A DNA stretch of 64,000 bases from Advenella sp048381675 (GTDB lineage: Bacteria > Pseudomonadota > Gammaproteobacteria > Burkholderiales > Burkholderiaceae_B): positions 62,001 to 126,000 of the forward strand of contig NZ_JBLWIS010000007.1 in the NCBI RefSeq assembly GCF_048381675.1. The letters run 5' to 3'. Below the pieces are notes generated by a model. It made no database searches. It was not told where the DNA came from and saw only the letters and a program-made list of their open reading frames with translations. Shown in pieces: positions 8,450-16,965 of the stretch; the stretch's first letter is position 1; every line of letters starts with the position of its first letter. The position numbers and the translations under genes were made by a program.

Positions 8450-9787
8450 ATGAGATGGATAAAACCCTTGCTATGGCTTTGTTTCGCAGTATTGTTCTGC
8501 ATGGGCATTCAATATCTGGCACAGGGTTATTGGGGTATCGTCTCTCTGGGGCTCATCTTTGCGATTTACTATTACCTCGAAGACAAGTACTTCCAACTTA
8601 CCGTCAAATGGGCCAGGGATACTGAAAATCCGCCCTCTCCCGATCTTGGCAAATATGATGACATTGTCACGCCCATTTACAAGATCCTGCGTTTTCGTGG
8701 CAACGAACTGAAAGCACTCAAACACCTGTCCCACAGTGTTTTATCTGCCGCCCAAGCATTGCCCGCCGCTGCCATAACACTAGACCGCAATTTCCATATC
8801 GAATGGTGTAACGGCCTGGCGGAAAAAATGCTGGGCCTTAGTTATGAGCAAGACAAGGGATATAACATTTTCAACCTGGTCCGCCTGCCCGAATTTATTG
8901 AATATGCACAAAATGGTGACTGGAGCGATTCTTTTGTCACCCACATGGAATCGGATGGCCAGTTCCGATGCCTTAAATTTGACCTGAACCAATATTCGGA
9001 AGAAGGCATCCTGATGCTCTGCCAGGATATCACGCAGCTCGAAAAACTGCGCACCACGCAACAAGACTTTGTGGCCAATGTTTCTCACGAAATCCGCACA
9101 CCGCTTACCGTTCTAATCGGTTTCCTGGAAACACTGCAAGACCTGCCTCCCGAAGCGGTTTCTCCTGAACAACGCAAACAATACGAAACGCTCATGCACG
9201 AGCAGGCCCAGCGCATGATGGCGATTGTTGCCGATTTACTGACCCTGTCCACGCTGGAATCCACCCAGGCCAGCAATGGGCAAAAACTGGTGCTGGCCCA
9301 GCTGATCGAGTCTGCCGGCCAACAGGCCCACTCCTTGTCCAAAGGCAAGCACAAATTCATTTTTGACATAGACGACAAACTGGCCATTAATGCCCAGCAA
9401 ACCGAAATATCTTCAGCCATCAGCAACCTGATGACCAATGCCGTTCGATATACTCCTGCCGATGGAACCATTACCGTCAGCTGGCATAAGGACGACAAAG
9501 GCAATGCCGTTTTCAGTGTCAAAGACACCGGGCTGGGCATTTCCAAACAGGATATTCCCCGCATCACGGAACGCTTCTACCGGGTCGACAAAAGCCGCTC
9601 ACGGGCCTCGGGCGGCACCGGACTGGGCCTGGCCATTACAAAACACATCATAATACGGCATAATGCCAAATTGGTCATCGACAGCGAAATCAACAAGGGA
9701 AGTACATTCAGCATCATATTTCCCCCCGATAGCATTATTAATGAGCCCGACACCCGTTCATCAAAAAAACTGGCAGTTCACGCCTGA
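8450..9787 (+). CDS. phoR: Phosphate regulon sensor histidine kinase PhoR
   Basis: Inner-membrane sensor kinase partnering PhoB. The 445-residue protein has two closely spaced N-terminal hydrophobic segments (about 5-42) with no large periplasmic domain, a PAS region (about 85-195), the H-box NVSHEIRTPLT with His near 213, and the catalytic ATPase motifs (NLMTNAVRYTP, DTGLGI, GGTGLGLAITKHI). This is PhoR architecture. The ATG at 8450 is preferred to a TTG at 8420 that lacks a ribosome site. Its last 47 bases overlap pxpB in another frame. Confidence 0.93.
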   Translation: MRWIKPLLWLCFAVLFCMGIQYLAQGYWGIVSLGLIFAIYYYLEDKYFQLTVKWARDTENPPSPDLGKYDDIVTPIYKILRFRGNELKALKHLSHSVLSAAQALPAAAITLDRNFHIEWCNGLAEKMLGLSYEQDKGYNIFNLVRLPEFIEYAQNGDWSDSFVTHMESDGQFRCLKFDLNQYSEEGILMLCQDITQLEKLRTTQQDFVANVSHEIRTPLTVLIGFLETLQDLPPEAVSPEQRKQYETLMHEQAQRMMAIVADLLTLSTLESTQASNGQKLVLAQLIESAGQQAHSLSKGKHKFIFDIDDKLAINAQQTEISSAISNLMTNAVRYTPADGTITVSWHKDDKGNAVFSVKDTGLGISKQDIPRITERFYRVDKSRSRASGGTGLGLAITKHIIIRHNAKLVIDSEINKGSTFSIIFPPDSIINEPDTRSSKKLAVHA

Positions 9788-10481
9788 AGGTGATGCGTGC
9801 CTGATCATCCGCTTCACGCCTGAAGGCATCAGCACCCGGATCAGCCAGCTTTGCCTGCAGGCGGCCCGAAGCATTGCCAACGCCTGCCTGCCTGGCATCA
9901 GCGACATTGTGCCCGCCTATAACTGCGTGGGCGTGCATTACCAGGCTTCCTGCTGGGGCAACATGCCCTATGAAAATCTTTGCCATACTCTGGACGCATT
10001 GCTGAAACAACAGCATGACCCTGCCAAGGCAGCAGCCGAAAAAACCGTTGAAATCCCGGTTTGTTATGATCCTGAATATGGCATCGACCTTGAGTTACTG
10101 GCAAGCAAATTCCAGTGCAGCATTGAACAGATCATTGCCTTGCATACGTCACGTACGGCACGGGTTTTCATGCTGGGCTTTGCACCAGGCATGCCGTACA
10201 TGGGCACCCTTGATGAAAAACTGGATGTCCCGCGCCTGGCCACCCCACGCCTTGCCATCGCTGCCGGCTCGGTCGCCATCGCCAACCGGCAAACCGTCAT
10301 TTACCCCCATGCCTCACCAGGCGGCTGGCATATTATCGGCAGGACACCGATTGCACTGTTTAACCCGGAACGTGCCCCCCACTCACTCCTGTCCCCCGGA
10401 AACATGGTCCGTTTCAAGGCAATCAGCAAGGAAACGTTTGCAACCCTAAAGCAGGATAACAATGAGCATCCAGGTCATTAG
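9741..10481 (+). CDS. pxpB: 5-oxoprolinase subunit PxpB
   Basis: PxpA, PxpB and PxpC together hydrolyse 5-oxoproline (pyroglutamate) to glutamate with ATP. This 246-residue KipI/allophanate-hydrolase-subunit-1 protein carries FMLGFAPGMPYMG and the Gly-rich AAGSVAIANRQT and PGGWHIIGRT motifs. The first usable start is the ATG at 9741. No start codon occurs between it and the end of phoR, so the 47-base overlap with phoR is real. No strong ribosome site precedes it, so coupling to phoR translation is likely. It overlaps pxpC by 20 bases. Confidence 0.9.
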   Translation: MSPTPVHQKNWQFTPEGDACLIIRFTPEGISTRISQLCLQAARSIANACLPGISDIVPAYNCVGVHYQASCWGNMPYENLCHTLDALLKQQHDPAKAAAEKTVEIPVCYDPEYGIDLELLASKFQCSIEQIIALHTSRTARVFMLGFAPGMPYMGTLDEKLDVPRLATPRLAIAAGSVAIANRQTVIYPHASPGGWHIIGRTPIALFNPERAPHSLLSPGNMVRFKAISKETFATLKQDNNEHPGH

Positions 10482-11466
10482 CCCAGGCGTGCTTTCCACC
10501 TTTCAGGATGAAGGCAGGCACCGGTTTCAGTCAATTGGCGTACCCGTTGGCGGTGTCATGAACCAGAGCAGCCTGCGGCTGGCCAATTTACTGGCTGGTA
10601 ATCCGCCTTCCGAGACAGTACTGGAAATCACCTTAAGCGGTCCCAGGCTGTTGTTTGAAGAAGATGCCTGCATCGCTTTCAGTGGCGCTCCGATACATGC
10701 CTTTGCCAATGACACCCCCATACCCGTCAATCGCCCCTTTCTGATACAGGCCGGGCAAACGCTGCATTTCAGGCCAGACCCGCGTTCTGCCATGGCACGC
10801 ACCTGCCTGGCCGTACATGGCGGATTTGAATTGCCCGCCATGATGGGCAGTTGCAGTACTGACCTGAAAAACCGATTGGGCGGCTATCACGGGCGGGCAC
10901 TGAAAAAGCAGGACCGGATTGAAATCAAAAAACCGCTGGCCTCCCAGCACCGCCAAACCCTGCTGGATTTTTTCAATGCCCTTGAAATTTATCTTCCCGC
11001 CAATTTAGGCTTGCAGAAAAAACACGGCATCAGGGTCATCAAGGGCTATCATTGGGATCATTTCACCCGTGAATCCCAGGCGCGTTTCCTTAACGACTCC
11101 TTCAGGATAACACCACAATCCGAACGCATGGGATACCGCCTGCAAGGCCCGGTCCTGGCCTTGCAGTCACCCTTGCAGATCTTGTCCGAACCCACAGCAT
11201 TCGGCTCCATCCAGGTACCGCCTGATGGCAATCCGATTATCCTCATGGCAGACCGCCAAACCACCGGTGGCTACCCCAAAATCGCGAATGTCATTTCGGC
11301 TGATCTCCCGGTTTTGGCCCAAATGCTACCGGGCGAGCATTGCACCTTTTCCCTGCTCGACCTGAAAGAGGCACAAAGATTAATGCTTGATCGGGAAAAA
11401 AAGTTCATGACATTGCAAAAACAGCTGGCGCTGATTGCACTGCAATTGTCACAGTGTTACCTTTAA
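10462..11466 (+). CDS. pxpC: 5-oxoprolinase subunit PxpC
   Basis: Biotin-dependent-carboxyltransferase-like (KipA/allophanate hydrolase subunit 2) partner of PxpB. The 334-residue protein shows the family opening IQVISPGVLSTFQDEGR, GVPVGGVMNQ, the central YLAVHGG-type strand (TCLAVHGGFELP) and the C-terminal PPDGNPIILMADRQTTGGYP. AGGAT lies 6 bases before the ATG. The gene overlaps pxpB and is followed 21 bases later by pxpA. Confidence 0.92.
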   Translation: MSIQVISPGVLSTFQDEGRHRFQSIGVPVGGVMNQSSLRLANLLAGNPPSETVLEITLSGPRLLFEEDACIAFSGAPIHAFANDTPIPVNRPFLIQAGQTLHFRPDPRSAMARTCLAVHGGFELPAMMGSCSTDLKNRLGGYHGRALKKQDRIEIKKPLASQHRQTLLDFFNALEIYLPANLGLQKKHGIRVIKGYHWDHFTRESQARFLNDSFRITPQSERMGYRLQGPVLALQSPLQILSEPTAFGSIQVPPDGNPIILMADRQTTGGYPKIANVISADLPVLAQMLPGEHCTFSLLDLKEAQRLMLDREKKFMTLQKQLALIALQLSQCYL

Positions 11467-11487
11467 GCATGCAAAGGAGCAATACCG

Positions 11488-12231
11488 GTGAAAAAATTGG
11501 ATTTCAATTGTGATATGGGTGAAAGTTATGGACCCTGGACCATGGGCAACGATGATGCCGTCATGCCCCACGTCACCTCAATCAATATTGCCTGCGGCTT
11601 TCATGGTGGCGATGCCCACATCATGCGCAAGACCGTGGCCAATGCCATCAAATACCAGGTACATATTGGCGCGCATCCCGGCCTGAATGACCTGCCAGGT
11701 TTTGGACGGCGGCCTTTTCCTATTTCTCCCGACCAGGCCTATGACCTGGTTGTGGTCCAAATCGGCGCGTTGGCGGCGGTAGCCAAAACCCAGGGGGGCC
11801 GCCTGCATCACGTCAAAACACACGGTGCCCTTTACAACATGGCCGCCAATAACGACGCGTTATCGCGAGCCATCGCACAAGCCGTCATGGATATTGACGG
11901 TTCTTTGGTTTTATATGCCTTGGCCAATAGCCGACAAGCATTCATCGCGCAAGAAATGGGCCTGCAAGTTGCACACGAGGTATTTGCCGATCGCAGCTAT
12001 CAGGATGATGGTACCCTTACCCCCCGTAGTACGCCCGGCGCTATTATCAGCGACCCTATACAGGCCATACAACAAGTCATTTCCATGCTGGAAAAGGGCC
12101 ATGTGACTGCACTTTCCGGCAAACAGATTCCCATACAGGCGGATACCCTGTGCATTCACGGTGACCAGCCTGGTGCTGCCGACTTTGCACGGCAAATACA
12201 CGAGGCGTTAAAAAGGCAAGGGCTGTTATAA
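11488..12231 (+). CDS. pxpA: 5-oxoprolinase subunit PxpA (LamB/YcsF family)
   Basis: Catalytic TIM-barrel-like subunit of 5-oxoprolinase. At 247 residues it begins KKLDFNCDMGESYG, the LamB/YcsF signature, with INIACGFHGGD and IGAHPGLNDLPGFGRR following. The start is GTG with AAGGAG 8 bases upstream. The last codons form one arm of a hairpin that serves the opposite-strand gene as terminator. The set pxpB-pxpC-pxpA is complete. Confidence 0.95.
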   Translation: MKKLDFNCDMGESYGPWTMGNDDAVMPHVTSINIACGFHGGDAHIMRKTVANAIKYQVHIGAHPGLNDLPGFGRRPFPISPDQAYDLVVVQIGALAAVAKTQGGRLHHVKTHGALYNMAANNDALSRAIAQAVMDIDGSLVLYALANSRQAFIAQEMGLQVAHEVFADRSYQDDGTLTPRSTPGAIISDPIQAIQQVISMLEKGHVTALSGKQIPIQADTLCIHGDQPGAADFARQIHEALKRQGLL

Positions 12232-12239
12232 CCCTTGCC
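12210..12239 (-). terminator. Terminator for the minus-strand FAD/Fe-S oxidase, overlapping the end of pxpA
   Basis: GGCAAGGG (12215-12222) pairs with CCCTTGCC (12232-12239) across a 9-base loop containing the pxpA stop. On the minus strand the stem is followed by TTTTT. On the plus strand the following bases are not T-rich, so it chiefly serves the gene ending at 12268. Confidence 0.7.
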
Positions 12240-12267
12240 TTGCACATGCCTGATGGTTTGGTGCTAT

Positions 12268-15200
12268 TTACACCAAAACGCGCTCGATGCCACCTGTATT
12301 GGCATTCTTGACATAATCAGCCATCCAGTTTTCACCCAGTATATGGCGAGCCATTTCCACCACAATATAATCGGCATCAATGGCTATATCGCCCTGATAA
12401 CGCGCCAGCCCCTGTAAACAGGAAGGGCAGGAAGTTAACAGCTTGACCTCGCCGGCAAAGCCATCAGCGCGCATTGCGGCTGAGTTCTTACGCAGCTCCT
12501 CTTCCTTGCGGTATCGAATTTGAGTGGAAATATCGGGACGGCTAACCGCCAATGTACCAGACTCACCACAGCAGCGATCCGCCTTGATGGTGGTATCACC
12601 CACCAGGGATTTCACCGTTTTCATGGGATCCTGTTGCTTCAGGGGCGTATGGCAAGGATCATGGTACATATACCGCTTCCCAGTGGCACCATCCAGTTTC
12701 AAGCCTTTTTCAAGCAGGTACTCATGGATATCAATCAGGCGGCAGCCCGGAAATATCTTTTCAAACTCATAGCCTGCAAGCTGATCGTAACAGGTACCAC
12801 AACTGACGACAACCGTTTTAATATCAAGATAGTTCAGAGTAGTCGCCATCCGGTGGAACAGGACCCGGTTGTCGGTAATGATCTGTTCAGCCTTGTCCAG
12901 TTGGCCGTTACCACGTTGTGGATAGCCACAGCACAGATAGCCCGGTGGCAGTACGGTTTGTACCCCGGCATGCCACAGCATGGCCTGGGTGGCCAACCCT
13001 ACCTGGGAAAACAGGCGCTCTGACCCGCAACCCGGGAAATAGAACACAGCTTCGGTATCGGCACTGGTTTTATGTGGATCACGAATAATCGGCACAAAAT
13101 TCTTATCTTCGATATCCAGCAGTTTACGGGCACTTTGCTTAGGCAAACCACCTGGCATTTTCTTGTTCACGAAGTGAATGATTTCTTCGCGCAGGGAAGC
13201 ACGCCCAATTGTTGCTGGCGGATGGGCCGTTTGTTTTTTGACAACCGAACTAAGGACCTCATTACCCAGTCGCTGGGCCTTGTAACCAAGATCCATGACC
13301 TTGCGGGTCACATTAATCGTGGTGGGGTCAGTGGCATTCAGGAAAAACATGGCGGCCGTTTTGCCTGGACGAACCGATTGCTTGCCCATACGATTGAGTA
13401 CCGTCCGCATGGCCATGCTAACGTCCCCAAAATCAATATCCACCGGACAGGGGTTATAGCACTTGTGGCATAAGGTGCAATGTTCGGCAACATCTTCAAA
13501 CTCGGACCAATGTTTCAGGCTAATGCCCCGGCGGGTTTGTTCTTCATACAGGAATGCCTCAACCAACAGGGAAGTGGCCAGAATCTTGTTGCGTGGCGAG
13601 TACAGCAGGTTGGCCCGTGGCACATGGGTGGCACAGACCGGCTTGCACTTGCCACAACGCAGGCAATCCTTGATAGAACTTGAGATGGCGCCAATATCAC
13701 TTTGCTTCATGATCAGGGATTCATGGCCCAACAGGTTGAAACTGGGCGTCCAGGCATTGCGCAGGTCGGAACCCGCAAACAGCTTGCCCGCATTGAATCG
13801 CCCTTCGGGGTCAATTTCCTGCTTGTACTGGCGGAACGGAGCCAGTTCGGCGTCAGTCAGGAATTCCAGCTTGGTCAGGCCAATGCCGTGCTCACCTGAA
13901 ATCACCCCGTTCAGGTCACGAGCAATTTGCATGATGCGCACAACCGTTTCATTGGCCTCACGCAGCATTTCATAATTGTCCGAGTTAACCGGAATATTGG
14001 TATGCACATTACCGTCACCGGCATGCATGTGCAAGGCAACAAACACCCGGCCTTTCAGGACGCGGTCATGAATAGCCTGCATCTCGGTAAGGACTGCCGC
14101 CCTGTCCGCACCAGAAAAAATCACTTCCATTTTGGCCAGGATTTCTTTCTTCCAGGAAATCCGAATGGTGCGATCCTGCAATACATCAAAAATCCGGCAC
14201 TCGGGCTGCTCCTGCAATCGCGGCTTCAGGACTTCCATCAACTCGTCCATACCCAGCAGGGAAAGTTTTTCAAGGCTGCCAGCCAGGGACTCATCCATAT
14301 TGTTCAGCAACCATGACCAGCGCGAAGCCGTCAAGCCAAGCACCTCACGGGCTTCTTCAATGCGGCTGCCAATCACTTCTTCACGGGTCAGCTCTTCATC
14401 AAGAAAATCTTCCGATTTGTAAACGGGCAATTCGGTATCAAGAAAAGCCTCAAGCTCTTCTACCAGCTTGAGTTTGTTACGGGTAGACAACTCAATATTG
14501 ATACGTTCGATTTCTTCGGTGTATTCACCCATGCGATCAAGGGGAATCACAACGTCTTCGTTGATTTTGAACGCGTTGGTATGACGGGCAATCGCGGCGG
14601 TACGGGAACGGTCAGCCCAGAATTTCTTGCGTGCCTCGGCACTGACCGCAACGAAGCCTTCCCCGCTACGGCCATTGGCCAGGCGCACCACCTGACTGGC
14701 GGCCGCAGCCACCGCATTTTCATCATCACCGACAATATCGCCAATCAGCACCATTTTCGGGAAAGCGTCGCGTTTGCTCTTGGTAGCATAACCCACCGCC
14801 CGCAAATAGCGCTCGTCCAGATGCTCGAGTCCGGCCAGTATGGCACCGGTTTTACGGCCTTCGGTATCAAGATAGTCCTTGATTTCAACAATTGACGGCA
14901 CAGCATCACGGGCCTGCCCGAAAAATTCAAGACAGACCGTGCGGGTATGCTTGGGCATGCGGTGCAGCACCCAGCGGGCAGAAGTAATCAGCCCATCACA
15001 GCCTTCTTTCTGGACACCAGGCAAACCGGCCAGAAATTTATCGGTAACATCCTTGCCCAGACCTACTTTACGGAAGGCACTGCCTTCGATATCGATAATT
15101 TTTGTACGCAGTTCTTTTGTGCCCGGCGCATAACGGCCGTCAAACCACTTCACTTCAAAGCGGACCTGTCCGGCATCATGGATTTTGCCCATATTGTGCT

Positions 15201-16206
15201 CAAGACGGGTGACCTCAAGCCAGTTACCATCGGGGTCTACCATCCGCCACCAGGCCAGGTTGTCTAACGCGGTTCCCCAGAGCACGGCTTTCTTGCCACC
15301 GGCATTCACGGCCACGTTACCGCCAATACAGGAAGCTTCTGCAGAGGTTGGATCTACGGCAAATACAAACCCGGCAGCCTCAGCCGCCTCAGAAACCCGT
15401 TTCGTAACCACACCGGCGCCAGACAGAATCGTGGCAACAGGCTCTTGCAACCCGGGCAGGACAAGCTGTTCTACTGCAGAGAGCGAATCCAGTTTCTCGG
15501 TGTTAATCACGGCAGAGCGCCATGACAGGGGAATGGCACCCCCGGTATAACCCGTACCACCCCCACGGGGTATGATGGTTAGCTTAAGCTCGAAACAGGC
15601 ACGCACCAGGGCCGCCATTTCCAGTTCGGAATCAGGCGTCAGGACAACAAAAGGATACTCGACACGCCAGTCGGTCGCGTCGGTGACATGGGAAACCCGT
15701 GACAAACCGTCAAACTTGATATTGTCTTTCTGGGTAATACGACCCATTTCCTGCAGCACTTCAGCACGCAGGGTTTCGGTATACTCGAATTCCGCCTCAA
15801 ACTCGATCACTGCCTTATGGGCGCGCCTGAGCAGCTCCTGGACCTTGCTGTCATTTTCTTTGTTTGAAGGTTCACGACGACGGTTGATTTCGTTGAGTCG
15901 ATGGTTAAGCGCCTCTATTAGCAGGCCACGACGTTTGGGATTGTCTAACAAGTCATCCTGAAGATAGGGGTTGCGCCTGACCACCCAGATATCCCCCAAA
16001 ACTTCGTACAACATACGCGCAGAACGACCCGTTTTGCGAACCCCCCTGAGATCGGACAGCAAATCCCAGGCATCACTACCCAAGAGGCGGCCAACCACTT
16101 CCTTGTCTGAAAAGGAAGTGTAGTTATAAGGAATCTCACGCAAACGCCGGACCGGCCCGGCTTGCTCTGCTTCTGACAAAATCTGGGTATCAATAGGTGC
16201 GTTCAT
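12268..16206 (-). CDS. DUF3683-type FAD-linked oxidase fused to a cysteine-rich Fe-S (GlpC-like) module
   Basis: A 1312-residue protein resembling Fe-S D-lactate or 2-hydroxyacid dehydrogenases. An N-terminal DUF3683-like region (about 1-165) precedes an FAD-binding PCMH domain with PRGGGTGYTGG near 210. The FAD-oxidase C-terminal domain has HMHAGDGNVHTN near 724 and GEHGIG near 770. Two 4Fe-4S motifs follow: CLRCGKCKPVC near 845 and CTLCHKCYNPC near 907. The end has two cysteine-rich CCG repeats (FPGCG/CCGYPQ and CHTPLK/CCGESG). It probably oxidises a 2-hydroxyacid and passes electrons to quinone; the substrate is unknown. It is monocistronic with its own terminator. Confidence 0.85.
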   Translation of the reverse strand: MNAPIDTQILSEAEQAGPVRRLREIPYNYTSFSDKEVVGRLLGSDAWDLLSDLRGVRKTGRSARMLYEVLGDIWVVRRNPYLQDDLLDNPKRRGLLIEALNHRLNEINRRREPSNKENDSKVQELLRRAHKAVIEFEAEFEYTETLRAEVLQEMGRITQKDNIKFDGLSRVSHVTDATDWRVEYPFVVLTPDSELEMAALVRACFELKLTIIPRGGGTGYTGGAIPLSWRSAVINTEKLDSLSAVEQLVLPGLQEPVATILSGAGVVTKRVSEAAEAAGFVFAVDPTSAEASCIGGNVAVNAGGKKAVLWGTALDNLAWWRMVDPDGNWLEVTRLEHNMGKIHDAGQVRFEVKWFDGRYAPGTKELRTKIIDIEGSAFRKVGLGKDVTDKFLAGLPGVQKEGCDGLITSARWVLHRMPKHTRTVCLEFFGQARDAVPSIVEIKDYLDTEGRKTGAILAGLEHLDERYLRAVGYATKSKRDAFPKMVLIGDIVGDDENAVAAAASQVVRLANGRSGEGFVAVSAEARKKFWADRSRTAAIARHTNAFKINEDVVIPLDRMGEYTEEIERINIELSTRNKLKLVEELEAFLDTELPVYKSEDFLDEELTREEVIGSRIEEAREVLGLTASRWSWLLNNMDESLAGSLEKLSLLGMDELMEVLKPRLQEQPECRIFDVLQDRTIRISWKKEILAKMEVIFSGADRAAVLTEMQAIHDRVLKGRVFVALHMHAGDGNVHTNIPVNSDNYEMLREANETVVRIMQIARDLNGVISGEHGIGLTKLEFLTDAELAPFRQYKQEIDPEGRFNAGKLFAGSDLRNAWTPSFNLLGHESLIMKQSDIGAISSSIKDCLRCGKCKPVCATHVPRANLLYSPRNKILATSLLVEAFLYEEQTRRGISLKHWSEFEDVAEHCTLCHKCYNPCPVDIDFGDVSMAMRTVLNRMGKQSVRPGKTAAMFFLNATDPTTINVTRKVMDLGYKAQRLGNEVLSSVVKKQTAHPPATIGRASLREEIIHFVNKKMPGGLPKQSARKLLDIEDKNFVPIIRDPHKTSADTEAVFYFPGCGSERLFSQVGLATQAMLWHAGVQTVLPPGYLCCGYPQRGNGQLDKAEQIITDNRVLFHRMATTLNYLDIKTVVVSCGTCYDQLAGYEFEKIFPGCRLIDIHEYLLEKGLKLDGATGKRYMYHDPCHTPLKQQDPMKTVKSLVGDTTIKADRCCGESGTLAVSRPDISTQIRYRKEEELRKNSAAMRADGFAGEVKLLTSCPSCLQGLARYQGDIAIDADYIVVEMARHILGENWMADYVKNANTGGIERVLV

Positions 16207-16301
16207 ACTAATAAAAGGCTGGATGAATTTGAAATATATCTGAGGATAAATATCATTTTACGCGGAGAACCCGAAATTTATTAAAGTAAACTGGCTTTAT
16301 C

Positions 16302-16853
16302 CTAAAACAGACGCAATAAAACAGCAGTCATGAGCACATATCGCACAAATTTGCCAATTGCCATATAAAAAATACAGGGTAACAAGCGCAGTTTCATCCA
16401 TCCTGCAACACTGCATAAGGGATCACCCACAATGGGTAGCCAGGAAAACAACAATGCCCAGGGACCCATTTTCCGCAAATACACAGCCAGTTTCCTGAAA
16501 TAGGTACCACCCAGTTTTTGTTGCTTGCGACGCCTTTCCTGCAAGCGTGCTGCCGGACTTTGCCCATCAGCAAACTGATGCGTTTTTTTCCAGTGATCCA
16601 CCCCTTTTTTGGCCCAATAGCCCATATAGTAGGACACCACGCCGCCAATTGTATTACCTGCCGTTGCAACCAATACGGCCGCCCAGAACATATCGGGGGA
16701 CAACTTGAGATAAGCAAACACGGCTGGCTCAGAGCCCATGGGCAACAAGGTTGCTGACACCAGGGCAATCAAAAAAATAGCCGGCAACCCCACTGCGGGC
16801 AAAGCCAATGTTTGCAGCAGCCATTGCACGGCTCCCATCATTTCATTTTCCAT
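16302..16853 (-). CDS. YqaA-family (DedA-related) inner-membrane protein
   Basis: This 183-residue protein has several hydrophobic segments and the small-residue VTT-type core: SATLLPMGSEPAVF, ATAGNTIGGVVSYYMG and FSWLPIVGDPLCSVAGWM. These match the YqaA branch of the DedA/VTT superfamily, thought to act in lipid transport or membrane homeostasis. It starts with ATG at 16853 and lies divergent from ilvA. Specific function is unknown. Confidence 0.8.
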   Translation of the reverse strand: MENEMMGAVQWLLQTLALPAVGLPAIFLIALVSATLLPMGSEPAVFAYLKLSPDMFWAAVLVATAGNTIGGVVSYYMGYWAKKGVDHWKKTHQFADGQSPAARLQERRRKQQKLGGTYFRKLAVYLRKMGPWALLFSWLPIVGDPLCSVAGWMKLRLLPCIFYMAIGKFVRYVLMTAVLLRLF

Positions 16854-16965
16854 ACTACCTGTAACTCACGTAAATTTTTATGAACCGGTCCTGATTCAAG
16901 TCTGGGCAAACCGGAAGTTGCTATGTTAATCTGTAATATATTGTTTGATCCTTAACTCCCCCAAC

